Program-made: the position numbers and the translations under genes | Part shown: positions 21,307 through 33,183 of the stretch, piece by piece | How the letters are laid out: every line of letters begins with the position of its first letter | Position numbering within the stretch: position 1 is the stretch's first letter | The notes under the pieces: model-generated | Database searches by the model: none | What the model was told of the DNA's origin: nothing | What the model saw: only the letters and a program-made list of their open reading frames with translations | Assembly: GCA_963556145.1 (NCBI GenBank) | Contig: OY744465.1 | Location: 3,348,001 to 3,412,000, forward strand | Reading direction: 5' to 3' | From: Hygrocybe punicea | Taxonomy: Eukaryota > Basidiomycota > Agaricomycetes > Agaricales > Hygrophoraceae | DNA length: 64,000 nt

Positions 21307-22504
21307 CTAATAACCTGCATGAGAGAACCAGCCCTCAATACTTGACTTGTCTACAAGATCCAATGCGTTATACAAAAATGAGCGAGTATGTAATAAATCT
21401 GTGGTTTCCAAAAATGAACGATACTCCACACTGTGGCGTCGGATGTACGCTTTGAGCCAAGAAAACATTTCTTTGATGGGATTGAAGTCGGGGGAGTACA
21501 GAGGTAAGTAAACAACTCGGATGCCCCTTGCAACACAATTAGTAGCTAGGAAGGTAAAGGGTGCAGCTACATACTTTTCTTCGCAAATCGCTGAAACACC
21601 GTCAACATGGTGGATTGAGCAGTTGTCCATTACAAGAACGCTGCGCGGAGCAGGATATGGATTCATTTCCTCGAGAATGTCATCTATGAATTCAAGGAAT
21701 GTATCGCTGTTGAATGCACCAAGTTCAATGCTACTGTTGTAGATGACACCGTCAATTGTCAGGGCAGGCAATACCGAAAACCTGTGCTGAAAACATCAGA
21801 AAATTGAAGGTTTTTTAACTTGCAACAAACCTAGTTCCACGGACGAAGCGGGACCGCTTGCGGGCCCGTTGCCCTTTTATTGCCCAGCCATTTTCACGGT
21901 ATGTATTCAATTGGTTGATAGTGCACTCATCAACGAATATGAGATATTCCCTCGGTTCATCAGCAATGTCGAGAATGTATTTGGCGCATTTGATTGCACA
22001 ACACTCGACTGCAATCTTCGAAAGCTTTGGAGAACGTAGGTAATAAACAGCAGAACTGAGAGATTAGCTAGGTGAGATTTACCTTCTTATGAGTCAAGCC
22101 TGCCTCCTTGATCGCCCGATAAAGAGTTGGAATAGAAACAACAAGCCCATGTTGATTGTATAATTCATCAGCAATCTCGTCCAAATAAAGGTCTGGGCAG
22201 CGTTCGACGAGGCCAAGCATCATCTAAACAAATTTGAGTAACATGTAAATGGGCTGAGAAAAGGGAATACATCGATATGAGGTTGCGACATGATCTTTGG
22301 CCTCCCGAGAGTATCACAAGGGTCCAGAACAGTAGCACCAATCTCATTGTAAAGTTTCTTGATACGCTGTACCGTATGGGGGTTGATGTTTAGGGCTTGG
22401 GAAACTCGAGTGGTGTTCCATCCAAGCTGGATGGTCTGGTAAACAACCAGTTCTCGTATTTCTTTCGTGATAAGAGATCCCTTGGTCATCTTGAAAAGCT
22501 TCAA
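21307..22504 (-). CDS. Complete Tc1/mariner-type transposase (DDE superfamily endonuclease)
   Basis: Exons 22504-22271, 22223-22083, 22024-21831 and 21781-21307 join in frame (introns 47, 58 and 49 bp) to 347 residues. Residues 10-75 form a helix-turn-helix region (WNTTRVSQALNINPHTVQRI), followed by a second helical region (DEIADELYNQHGLVVSIPTL). The catalytic domain has LIFVDECT (Asp157), SVLVMDNCSIHH (Asp242) and VVYLPLYSPDFNPIKEMFSWLK. Family members usually read NPIEE here; this copy has Lys293-Glu294, so the normal Glu position holds Lys and an acidic residue follows. No stop or frameshift was seen. The enzyme would cut and join transposon ends in the nucleus. Its own terminal repeats were not identified close to the gene. 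Confidence 0.85.
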
Positions 22505-22578
22505 TGGAGGTCACGTGCCATTGTCAACTTGAATAACACCAATGTTGCGGCAATGAATCAAGACCAAGAATCGGGTGT

Positions 22579-22811
22579 GTTTAATTTTGTCTTTCCTAGG
22601 TCATTGTGTAATATTAATGGCCAGCAGCATTTGATTTTCACAGGAAAGCAGTTGGACGACTGCATTGCTTTGTGTGACTGCAACATCCAGAGCTCAGCCA
22701 ACAACCATCTCATCTTCCGCCTGACAGTTGAAAACCCGGCTCGAAAGCTAGTCGCATTCAAATTAGAATTTTCGGACACCAATGATACAGCGGTGGTAAA
22801 AAGTCTGGATG
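22579..22811 (+). repeat. Right 231-bp inverted repeat of the 18.2-22.8 kb cassette
   Basis: Mirror copy of 18177-18407. The open frame continues for about 35 residues past the repeat (to 22906) into unrelated sequence and stops. Confidence 0.85.
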
Positions 22812-22911
22812 CAGCCCTAGCTGTAGTATTTGGCCTAATAGCCATGGCTCTTGCCATGAAGTATTTTGTCAAATATCATGGGTCCAGGCATGGGAGTCTT
22901 GACTAGGGGTT

Positions 22912-23600
22912 ACATAAGCAGGAATGCGTTCTAAAAACAGATATATAATAACAAAAATAATATAATAAATGTGAAATTGAATATTATAAATCAGACCTAC
23001 CTAATTTGGAATAGGTTTAATTATAGCCATATGATCTAATTATAGCCTTATGTTTTCTGAACATTATAAATCTGACATATCCAATTTGGATCAGACCAGC
23101 TCTGATCACACCACAGAATATGTTTCTCATATGTTTTCTGACTCTGATAAATCTGACATATCCAATTTAGATCATGTTTGATTGAAGCCTCTGACATACC
23201 CAATTTGATTATCACCCCAGAATATGTTTCACATATGTTTTCCTATGTTTTTCACATGTTTTCATTTATCAACAATTATTTTCAGCATATTCTCTAATTG
23301 GTTTGTGGTTTGGATTCTAATGTTTTCTTATGTTGGCAAACAACTGGTATGCCAAATAGTTGTTTTTCTGTGTTTTTGTGCATTTCCCCCCATGTTTTCC
23401 AAATGTTTCCACCATATTATTAGCATATTCTTAGCTCAACTTATTCTACCACGAAAATGCAACATATATTTTTTTAGAAGAGAAAAAGAAATGTATATCA
23501 AAAAGGATGACAAGGATGACAAGATAACAGAAAAGGGATGACAAGAAGGGATGACAAGATAACAGACACAAAGAGTCATGAATGAGAAGTTTTACTTGAC
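22912..23600. other. AT-rich intergenic sequence, no gene
   Basis: Contains diverged repeats of the words TCTGACATATCCAATTT and ATATGTTTCTCATATG or similar, spaced about 80-100 bp (23060-23230), then T-rich sequence. No coding signal. Confidence 0.5.
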
Positions 23601-24380
23601 CCCTAGCTTCCTCCTGCTCTCGGAGTAGCAAGCAGGGTATCCAGAACTCTCCGAACTTCAACACAAGCCTCCTGCCATGCTGGCTCCTTTGATATATCTC
23701 CCCTCGCCAACTTACCCCACCAGTACAGACACGCCATCACACTCAGAAAGCCATTCACACCGGATTTATCGAGAGAGGACCAGTCACCACCAGTCGGCTG
23801 GAGGTGCTCCCACCAAGTCCACCATGATGCTCCAAATTTCTCAACACTCGGAATGGTAGGAATACGTTCCCTTCCCTTGCGAAGATCCCGGCCTTGCTGG
23901 ATCCACCACTGGACTTCCTTGGGACGATGGTGCGTGCTCAATGACTTAGATTGCCCCTCGTCCTCCCCAAACACTGATCGAGCTTCGAAATTCACAAAGA
24001 GGACAAGTAAACCCTCCCAATCACGACCCAAATCAGCCGCCGCAAATAACTTGTGTTCGTGCTGGAGCCATCCGGGCCATTCTGACTCCGGAAAAGTCAG
24101 TGGCCGGTGGACGGCGGTGGTCTCGATGGCGGTGGTTTCAGTGGTTGGAGTTTCATTGACGACATTGCAAGCCATTTCGTCCGGCAAAGTCAGTGGCCGG
24201 TGGACGGCAGTGGTCTCGATGGCGGCAGTTTCAGTGGTTGGAGATTCATTGACAACGTTGCAAGCCATTTCTTCAGCAGTGGGAGCCTTGGCGAATCCGT
24301 CAGACATATCACCATTGTCATCGCTAGCTCTCATCCAGTCGTCTGAGGACATATCTCGTACTTTCTTGCCAGAGGTATCT

Positions 24381-25308
24381 TGCACTGTTAGTGTTGCCGT
24401 AGTTCGGTTCCGAACCTAGCCGAACCCGGTTCAAACCCCGAACCGAACCCTAGGTTCAGTCTAAGTTCAGCCAAGTGCTGAACCGGACCGCGGGTTCAGT
24501 TCCGGGTTTCGAGGCCTGCCGGATTTCCTGAACGGCTCCAAACCGCGTCCAAACCGCGAACGCGGATATTTTCAAGGTATTTATTTCATTTGTTTTTCGT
24601 ATTTCTTTACTTACTTTTTCGTGTTAAACGGTATCATGTGACCATTACACGAAGTTTCTTCACCAACAACAACAACTTGAACGCAAGGCCAATGAACGCG
24701 ACACAATGTCGCGTTCATGGACACAAGTAAGTTTTATCATTTATCTTAACTTTACTAATATTATCTGTTACAGGAAACTCGACCGCGACCACATCGCGAG
24801 CACACCACCGCGGCACAAAATGGATCCCAACACCAACGCGATGCCAACGGACGCGGGACAGCCGCAACACCACCACCACCACCACCACCACCAGCGGCGG
24901 CAACGGCAACGGCAATGGCAACGGCAACCAGGCAACGACAACGGCAACGGCCAGCAGCAGCAGCAACAGCGGAAGCAGCAGCGCCGGCAGCAACGGCAGC
25001 AGCAGCAGTGGCAGCGGCAGCGGCAACGGCAAATGCCATCCAACATCACCACCAGCGGCGGCAACAACAATGGCAAGGACAACCACGACGGCCAGCAGCA
25101 GCAGCAGCAATGCCGGCAGCAGCAGCAACAGCGGCAGCGGCAACGGCAACAGCAGCAGCAGGAGCGCAGCAACGACAGCAGCAACGGCGGCAGCAGCAGC
25201 AGCAGTGGCAGCAGCAACGGCGACGGCAGCAGCGGCAGCAACAGCAGCAGTGGCAGCGGCACTGGCGACGGCAGCAGCAACGGCCACGACAGCAGCAGCA
25301 GCAACGGC

Positions 25309-25356
<48 letters not shown>

Positions 25357-25706
25357 TGCAGCAGCAACGGCCACGGCAGCGGCAGCAACAGCGACGGTGG
25401 CAACGGCAACGGCAGCAGCAGCAGCGCCGGACGGCTCCCCCGCAGCCCAACTACCTCGCGAAGTGCAGCGCCGTATCAATTGATACGTGCCTGCCATTCG
25501 CGAGGAGAACAGAGCTCATGGGGTGAGCCCATCTCGGTCCGGGGTTCAGACCGCGTCTGAACCCAGACCGAACGCGGACAGACGGTTCGATGCCGTCTGG
25601 GTCCAGGTTTGGCCCAGCGCCAAACCGGACCCGAAGTTCGGTTCGCGGTTCCGCCAAAAAGGGTCGGAACCGGACCGAACTGAACTTCGGCAACACTATG
25701 CACTGT
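24381..25706 (+). mobile_element. hAT-like non-autonomous element, copy 2 (1310 bp), 8-bp target duplication
   Basis: The element is 24389-25698, flanked by TGCACTGT at 24381-24388 and 25699-25706. Termini and interior are nearly identical to copy 1, including the seven-codon leader exon at 24706-24726, its GTAAGT donor and the CAG-rich second exon (ORF end 25526). The length difference from copy 1 is 12 bp, all in the triplet tract. It sits inside a coding exon of the host gene on the opposite strand. Confidence 0.93.
24822..25440 (+). repeat. CAG/GCA trinucleotide tract in hAT-like copy 2
   Basis: Same composition as in copy 1, with a near-pure CAG run at about 25310-25355. Frames in all six phases are open and are not annotated as genes. 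Confidence 0.9.
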
Positions 25707-27599
25707 CACTGTGCCTGGGTCATCTGGGCACGCGTCTCGTGCCCTCTTGCAGGCAGTTCCACCCTCCAACATCGCTGTATCTTCAAGGGACATCGCCGTA
25801 TCATCAAGGGACATCGCCGTCTCATCAAGGGACATCTCTCGTACTCTCTTGTGGCCAGTGGCGTTCATCGCACCTGGGTCATCCGAGCGCGCATCTCGTG
25901 CTCTCTTGCGGCCAGTGGCATCCGCCGACATCGTCATCTCATCAGGGTCAACTGAAGGAGCGTCTTGTGCTCTCTTGCGACGGCGACGGGTTTCGACTCT
26001 GATGGGAGCTGACCTTCTAGATTTCTCGCACGGTATATTTGGGAAGTGATCACGTTTCTTCGCTGAAAATGGCAGAACTGGACGGGATGGAGCCTTCAAC
26101 ACCATTTCCATGCCCGAGCCCGAGCCCGAGTCCGAGTCCGAGTCCGAGTCCGAGTCCGAACTGGTTTCAGTGCTCTCAGAATGCGACAACGGCGTAGGCA
26201 AACAACTCCCCGAAGATGAGCGATTGCGTTTCCTTGCCCCTGCGTGACCTTTGCGATTTGATTGACGTGTTGTCTCCTTGCTAGAACCGGCTGCTCTCTC
26301 ATTCTCGTTGGTTAAATCAGAGCCGCCTACACCCATGGAGGTTGCAGTATCATCAGCGGGTTGGTCGAGTCCGGGGAGGCTGGCGGCGGCCTGGTCCGCT
26401 GTGGCTAGATCCAAAGTAAATGTCAAGTCACTTAAGTAAACAGCGTGAAAAACAAAACGTACTGTAGCACGTCGCCAAATACTCTTGGAAATGTGCCGTT
26501 ACTGCCTTGAATTTCGACTTGTCCGCAGCCTGCCAATTCTTGGCCACAGAATCCTGATTGGTGCCATGGTGAATACTGACAAAGATAAGCGATCAGCTAA
26601 AAAACCACATATACAACCCCCTGCCATGTACCTCAAAACGTTAATCTGACCCCTTTTGGCAGGCTCAGGTCTGCCCACAATCAACGAAACGTGCATTCCG
26701 AGGATATTTCCCAGTCCCTCCAATATCGGGCCCGCGAACTCGCCGAGGCGATCCAGAGCTCTGCAAATAGAACAAAAATGTCAGAGCCGCTCTAAATAAA
26801 TCACAAAAGCCTTACTCTTGTCGGTCATGAGGGTCTGCCGATGCGGCCCCATTTAACGCCTCTTTCCAAGACTTCACCGCCCTTTCGTGATCCGCCTTGG
26901 CCTCCCCTGCAATGCGCAACTTTTCTTCTTCAGCTAGCTGATTAAAATGTTCCTGGATCACCTTCACACGATTGGCTGCACGATTCTTATCTTTTACGCC
27001 AGTTTTCGGATAACGAGCTTCGAAGTCTTCTTTGACGACCGTATCGTAATGACGTTTTGACCAATGCTGGTACGGAAGTAGTGCTTTAGGAGGCTTGCTC
27101 CCAACTCCTGTTAACCTAGCCAGAAGGAGGATGTATGGATTGTTCTCGGCATTCACCCGCTTGCCTGTGTGGCCATTCTTTTTTGTATGATAGATGAGCC
27201 AAGACGATATAGTCTAGTTAATTTGTCAGGTCAGAAATATTTATTATACAAGGCCTGAGGACCCCACCGATTTCATTTGTGCAATGACTTTCCCCTTCCT
27301 TTCTAATTGTTCCGCGTCCAATGTTTCTGATGTAGCGTCGATCTGGGGATTCGGCATACCCAGATTGTCAACAGGTTCCTCATGCAAAGGGAGTTTCCAG
27401 TCGTAGCGCCTGAAGTACTCGTTCACGACACGGTCGATATATTCTGATCCTTTTGTGAGACTTTGAAGACGAGCAGCCCTGAATGGGTCCAAGTGGCTGT
27501 TCAGGAACGCAAGTCTGGACCCTTTGGCCCAATTCCTTTTTGGTTTCTCCATTTGTGTCAAAGGCTAAAAATAAAATAAAAGATCCGAATCGGCCCAAC

Positions 27600-28817
27600 T
27601 ACGGCTGGCCAGCCGTGTCACAAAACTGTACAGATTTGTGACCCACCATTTGTGGCACAAGTGCGTATTGGCACAAGTGCGTATCAGCAGATACTGGCCA
27701 ATTATTAATAAAATAATAATTAGAGTAAACTACAAAGTGTTCAATAGATCACCAGCTCTTTGACCTCGCAGTTCCTGTCTGGCTGCCATGACCCTCAAAT
27801 CCTCAGAACCGATCATCGCCAAACACAACATCTCCTCCAGGCATGCGGTTACCTCATGGAGGCATCGGCGCAGCCTTTCGTGCAGTTCCCACTTCCGACC
27901 AATGCCATGCTCCTGAAGGACGTGATCTTGCAGTTTGTGGGCATCCGAGGTCAGTTCAGCGACAGAGATGATGATCTTCCTGATCATAGTCTGGTTGGAA
28001 CACCCGTCCTTCTCGCTTTCGAGGTAAGATGCACATACTTCAGCGAAAAAGATGTCGGTTGGTCCAGCGAGTAAAGATTGTAGCCTAGTTCGAATATTTT
28101 CGTAGCATAGAACTGGATTGACGTGTGCAACAGTTTTGGTCCTGGGGGACTGTGTAGTGATGTGTGTTGAGGTTGACCCCAGTGGTTGTCATCTGCACAG
28201 TCAATATTAGCTATAGCCAGGAGAGATTTAACCAACATACAGGGAGTACTTCTGCCGCATCCGAGTATTAATGGCATCTTTATTCCTAATGAAAGGTAAT
28301 GATGGTAAGCGTAATGTTAACAGAGATCACAACAGACAACGCACCTGAGATAATACCTTGCCCGCTTTGCTCGATCCGCAGCCTGCTTATTTTCCTGTGC
28401 AAAGTAGAGGCGCGGCCGACTGCCAGGCATGAACAGAGGGTGGATGTGTAAAAGGAGAGGTTAGGTATCGGTAATAGGAAAGGTGTCGGATAAGGAGAGG
28501 AATCGGATGAGCAGAGGAAAGGTATCGGTTATATAAGGTATCGGAATCGGAGTAATCGGTTGAAGCTGCACTTTCATAGGACTTTATCTCATTCACATAC
28601 ATTATCCACAACCGACAGCCATTATATATTGCATAAGTAGTTCATTACTACCTAGACGTACTAAACAATTGATATGTATTAGTGTTGGGAGTGCGGTGAC
28701 TCGGAAATACACTTCATCATACCTTGTGTTTATTTCTTAATGCTAATCTTATATGCAATGTACGGGCAAGAAGTTTTACCAAGAAAGGACAGATATACTA
28801 TGTAGCAACTCTATGTA
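27600..28817. other. Gene-poor stretch with two weak minus-strand frames
   Basis: Two minus-strand frames (28277-27984 and 27987-27730) overlap by four bases and could be one helical protein broken by a frameshift; the second contains HERLRRCLHEVTACLEEML. No family was recognised. The part 28430-28570 is rich in GGTATCGG/GGAATCGG words. The rest (28570-28817) shows nothing. Confidence 0.3.
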
Positions 28818-29429
28818 TCAACCCAATACCACGATAGTACCATTAGAAACGGTGGCGTCCATGATTTGGTGGCCGTGCTCCACGGACTGACACCTGGACA
28901 TTACCGCTCCCGGGACTCCAGTAACCAATGGTGACGTATTTTGCCTGAATGGGCAAGTTCAATCTGTCAGTCGGTGAGCGGAAGGCGGTCAACACTCACC
29001 AGTAAGAGAAAATGCCAACACGCTTGCCCCTAGTGACGCAGTAGAAAGGACCTATTGCATTGGGTGGTGGGATAGAATACCCGTGGTCGTTCTCTGCCCA
29101 CGGGTACAGCGAAGGGTTGAAAGTGGGCAACTCCGAGGCCTTCTGCGCTGATTCCTTTTGGGGTTCAGTGGCGGCTGCCAATTCCTCCCCCACCGATTCC
29201 TTTCCGGGTTCAATGGTAGGGTGAGTGAGGGGTTCTAGAACGGCGACCAGGGCAAGTGCGGATGTTGGGCTGAGGGTGAGAGAGGAAATGAGTTGAATCA
29301 ATGAAGCTGGTACCGTGATGATGAGTTGTTGGGTCCAATGCGAGGGTATAATAACTCACAAACAGTGGCATCCTCGTCCGGCATGGATCCATTGCCCTTA
29401 TTGGTTGGCTTGGCCGACTGATGAACCAT
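28818..29429 (-). CDS. Small protein with a C-terminal viroplasmin-type (RNase H1 N-terminal-like) domain
   Basis: Exons 29429-29360, 29306-29000 and 28944-28818 join in frame (introns 53 and 55 bp) to 167 residues. The first 110 residues are low in conserved features (Thr/Glu/Pro-rich). The last 60 or so carry the domain: FYCVTRGKRVGIFSYWQNTS, then PLVTGVPGAVMSRCQSVEHG and a final strand GTIVVLG. The VGIF..W..TSPLVTGV pattern is typical of the viroplasmin/RNase H1 N-terminal hybrid-binding fold, which binds RNA-DNA or double-stranded RNA in RNase H1. Fungi carry many stand-alone copies. No RNase H catalytic domain follows. It is divergent from the KDZ gene, 193 bp apart. Confidence 0.7.
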
Positions 29430-29622
29430 ACTGGGTGATGGGGGGGGGGAAGAGAAAAGGTTGGGGCCGCGACGACGCCCGAAGGTTGGGATGTCAAAAT
29501 GCTTGAAGGTTGGGACATCAAAATGGGACATCAAAAAGCTTGAATTTACATAAGTTAGCACGTCGTGAGTTAGCACGTTATTATATAGACTCCTTTGTAC
29601 GTCTCCACTAGCTTCACTCACC

Positions 29623-32600
29623 ATGAGTCGAAAATGCACTTACACTGTGTACCGCGATGACGACTCTGATGATGCTAATGATGTCAACCTTCCACATTCT
29701 CGCACCATCAACATCTCAAAGGACCAATGCAGAATTGTTGTCATGCCGTGGTCACCCCAGAAAGCCAGGTCAGGACAAAGTCAACGACATGTGATGGATT
29801 TCTGGCATTCAGTGGAGGAATTTGAGAATTATTTTGTGGACGGAGGAGGAGGAGACGGTCTGGAGGCTGCGGATATAGTTATAAATACCACGGCTAAGCG
29901 CTATCCCAGATCGGTGAGTCAAAGTTTCTAGTTTCAACGCGTCGTAAACACTTCGGGAATAACAGGACGCACCACTTCGTGAATGGTATGGTTATGGCGA
30001 TGATTGTTCGTATCGTGAGGAATATTTACGTGAAGACTTGCGTCGCGAAGGGCGAGGTAATCAGTCCACCCCGATTTGTTCAACGTGTGGGCGTCTACCT
30101 AATCTTGAGGTTCCTGTGTCTCCGAACTTCCGGTGTGAAGATTGCTTCGGTTTACTTCTCGAATGCCAGTCTTGTTGCGTTCAGAGGCACTTGAAGCTGC
30201 CTTTCCATCAAATTAAGGTGTGTATTTGGTATCGCACACGTCCCCTCGCTCACATCCCCTCACCTGAACCTTGAAATTTTCGTCAGAGATGGAACGGCGA
30301 TTTCTTTGAGTCGACATCTCTCCGCGACATCGGCTTACGCATACAACTAGGGCATTCGACCGGTCAGTGCGTGAATCCCGAACCCGGACATAAGGACTTC
30401 GTTGTACTTCATACGAACGGCGTACATATGGTTGCGGTAGATTTTTGCGATTGCGAACACCGCGTGGCTCATCGGACTCAATTGCTCGCGGCAGACTGGT
30501 TTCCGGCGACTGTTCACCAACCTCAAACATGTTGTACCAACCAATTACTCGAACAATTCCATATTCTTACACTGGCCAGCAAAGTTTCTGGTTACGAGTT
30601 TTACAAAGCCCTGGAGAGGATGTCGGATAATACGGGAATTTTACCCATCAAGGTTAGTTAACCTGGGCCTTAATATAATTTTCTCTGAATCATTTGCAGA
30701 ATCGCTACCCCGCTTTTATGCGGATGTCTAGGATGCACCGTCACGTCAAACTGTTGAAGCGAGCAGGTCGCGGTAACGTAACCAACGGCATTCTCACTAC
30801 CCCCGCTGGTGGACTGGCTCTCCTCTGCCTGGCTTGTCTGCAGCCGGGTATTAACTTACCCGAAGACTGGCAGAAGGTTGATCCCGTTCTGAAGTTTTCC
30901 TCCAGCCTGCGTGTGGCAGGCGTCGTGTCTTGTATTTGTGCACGGCATGAGCTCATCTGGCCACAAGGGGCAGGGGACTTGCAGAAGGGTGAACGGTGAG
31001 TTGTCCTATGATGGCGACGTGTGCAGACTTCTAAACCATTTGCTCAGTTACTGCAACATCAATTATGTCTTCTTGTCAGCACTCACGATCGCCGTCCTCT
31101 TCGTCGGCCTCACTTATGATGTCAACTGTATTTACAAGCTCCACTTCTGGGATCGAATGGAAGACATGCCGGACTCCTTACGACTGGAATGAGGCAGCAT
31201 CGATTTGTCCTTCGGCGTTCCAAAGTTCCATTTGCCCAGCCATAAATTGGCCTGTCAGGCTCCCCATTCCTTAAATCTCATGCCTGGAGTAGGCCGTACT
31301 GACGGAGAGGGAATTGAATGCAATTGGGCCGAGATTAATGCCGTTGCCAATAGCACGAAGGAGATGGGTCCAGGATCCAGACATGACACACTCGATGACC
31401 ATTTCGGACACCACAACTGGAGAAAAATCGTCGGGATGGGTAAGTCTCGTTGCAATGCTCAATCTGTAACTACTGAAAACGTGAACAGGACACACACTGC
31501 GCCGCAAGATGCTTTTGGCACAACTGGACAGTCCAGTTGGTGGCGTGGGAAGCTGACAAGTCGAAACCGAACCCGTACATATATGAAACGACTACTGTAA
31601 CGGAGGTGGAGATAAAACGGCAGCTCGCCGACGAGGAACTGCAAGCTGCGGCAGATGGGGCGATACAGTTACATGAAGTGGGACCAAGTGATTTCGTATC
31701 CATGGGGCTAGTGTTGGAGGACAGCCAGTGAGTACAGGATTATTCTTAGTACCACTCGTTTCAACAGTAACCCATTATTTCAGATGCCGGTTACGGTCAG
31801 ATGCAAAGGAGTTAGCGACACCGACAGCAACTCAATCATTAGAGTTTCAGCGCAGACGAAATTTGCTTGCGAAGACGATCAGTCGCTTCCGGGCTCTACA
31901 ATTGATTTATACCCCCGGGGTCAAACCATTGATCGAGAGCCATTCTGCAGACACAGTTATTGCCGAGGATATCACGCTCTGGTTGGCATCTGAGATAGAT
32001 GCGAACTTGCGTCCGACCTGTTGCATTCCACGTCTGCCAGATATCGAGGCACGGCTACGCGAAGGTCAATGTTTCGATGCCCTGACTCAAATACGGCATT
32101 TGATACGTGCCAAAACTCACCTCATTCAATTCCGTAACAAGAATGTCTGTGGCCAACGGCCGAACACACGGGCAGCCGGCGCCATCAACCGTTTGGACAA
32201 CAGGCTGTCTGTTGCCATTGCAAAGTACAGGCGTGCGTGTGATGCCTTGTCTGCTCTTTTGGGTCAAGGCGATTGGGAGCGGGAGCTGCAAATCTTGCGG
32301 GATGAGGATATACGATCGCCAGGTGGCATGGAGACTTGTATCGAAGACCCAGATGATACCATTGGTGCCGATGGGAAGAAAAAGAGTAAGAAGAAGCTAG
32401 AGGCCCTTGCCAAGGGACTCGGTGAAGGCCATCATATTATATCCTGGATCTGGGTTTCTGGTGGACTGGTAGGTGAGGGTGGTGACAAGGGCTTAAACGA
32501 TGGTCAGTTTTGAATTTCATTTCAAATGGTTATCTAACTAATTTCTAATAGCATTACGAGTGGAATGGGCTAAATCACTGGCCCGCGCTACACGCTGGAA

Positions 32601-32910
32601 GGAGGAGGTCCTCCTGTTGAAGGAAGAGATGAGACGAGTTCTATGTTTTCTCCAATGGAAGGCAGCATGGTGGAAGGATCGAATGGATGGGGACAGCAAC
32701 ATCGCCATACCAGATGTTAGTGCAGGTGCGCGAGCATATGCACTACGACAAGCCGATCTGCAGCGGTCCTTGCTGAAGCAGTTTACCCGGTTATGGGAGT
32801 CCCCTCTGGCTATGTCAGATTCTGCGTTGGATGCCATGGATGACAGCTTGGTGGTAGATTTAGAGGATGACGAGGAGGAGGAGGAGGAGGAGGAGGAGGA
32901 GGGTGTATAA
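29623..32910 (+). pseudogene. KDZ (Kyakuja-Dileera-Zisupton) transposase pseudogene with CxC2 cysteine cluster
   Basis: The N-terminal half is well preserved over several exons: CSTCGRLPN and CEDCFGLLLECQSC (cysteine cluster, about 30070-30170), FCDCEHR, QLLAADWFPAT, DNTG and NRYPAFMRMSRM..LKRAGRG. After NLPEDWQKVDPVLKF the family's catalytic core with its first Asp is missing, and the frame resumes at VVSCICARHELIWP, GAGDLQKGER, so a large internal deletion has occurred near 30900. An in-frame TGA follows at 31190-31192. GVGRTDGEGIE and STKEMGPGSRHDTLDDHFG are present, then a further loss plus frameshift near 31520. The C-terminal part (WEADKSKPNPY to an acidic Glu-rich end) is open. It cannot encode an active enzyme. 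Confidence 0.88.
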
Positions 32911-33180
32911 TTTGCCTGAATATAGGTATAGCGCATGGAAATATATATTTCCAAATGTGGATTGGTAACAGTAACCCTAGTGTAAGTGTCCCGGCTATGC
33001 ACCCAGATATGGGTTGACTACCAATGTAAGCCTACGTGAGCCAATGAGGGCTCAGATAAATTGTTGTGCCAGAACCCATGGCAATTGGCCAAATTTCACA
33101 GTGCTACTTCCCATCTTTTTTGACAAAAGTCTCGGTGGGTAGGTCCATGCATATAGGTCAAATAGTACAGCTAGGGGTGC
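32911..33180. other. Short intergenic stretch
   Basis: No coding or RNA signal was recognised between the KDZ stop and duplicated block B. Confidence 0.4.
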
Positions 33181-33183
33181 TGG

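Larger units (their letters stand above)
23603..27561 (-). pseudogene. Agaricomycete multi-exon hypothetical gene split by hAT-like copy 2
   Basis: From the start at 27561 the coding pieces are: MEKPKRNWAKGSR..WKLPLHEEP (27561-about 27250), NAENNPYILLL..HFNQLAEEEK (about 27180-26815), FAGPILEGLGNILGMHVSLI (about 26760-26612), a short exon with IHHGTNQDSVAKNW (about 26578-26461), and a Ser/Asp- and KRARD-rich exon (about 26405-25699). The last part (24388-23603) ends with SWWTWWEHLQP and WSSLDKSGVNGFLSVM. This domain order is a known expanded agaricomycete family without assigned function. The 1310-bp element at 24389-25698 lies in the last coding exon. Ignoring the element and one copy of its 8-bp duplication, the frame is continuous across the site. 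The rest looks intact, so the insertion is probably the inactivating event. Confidence 0.75.
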
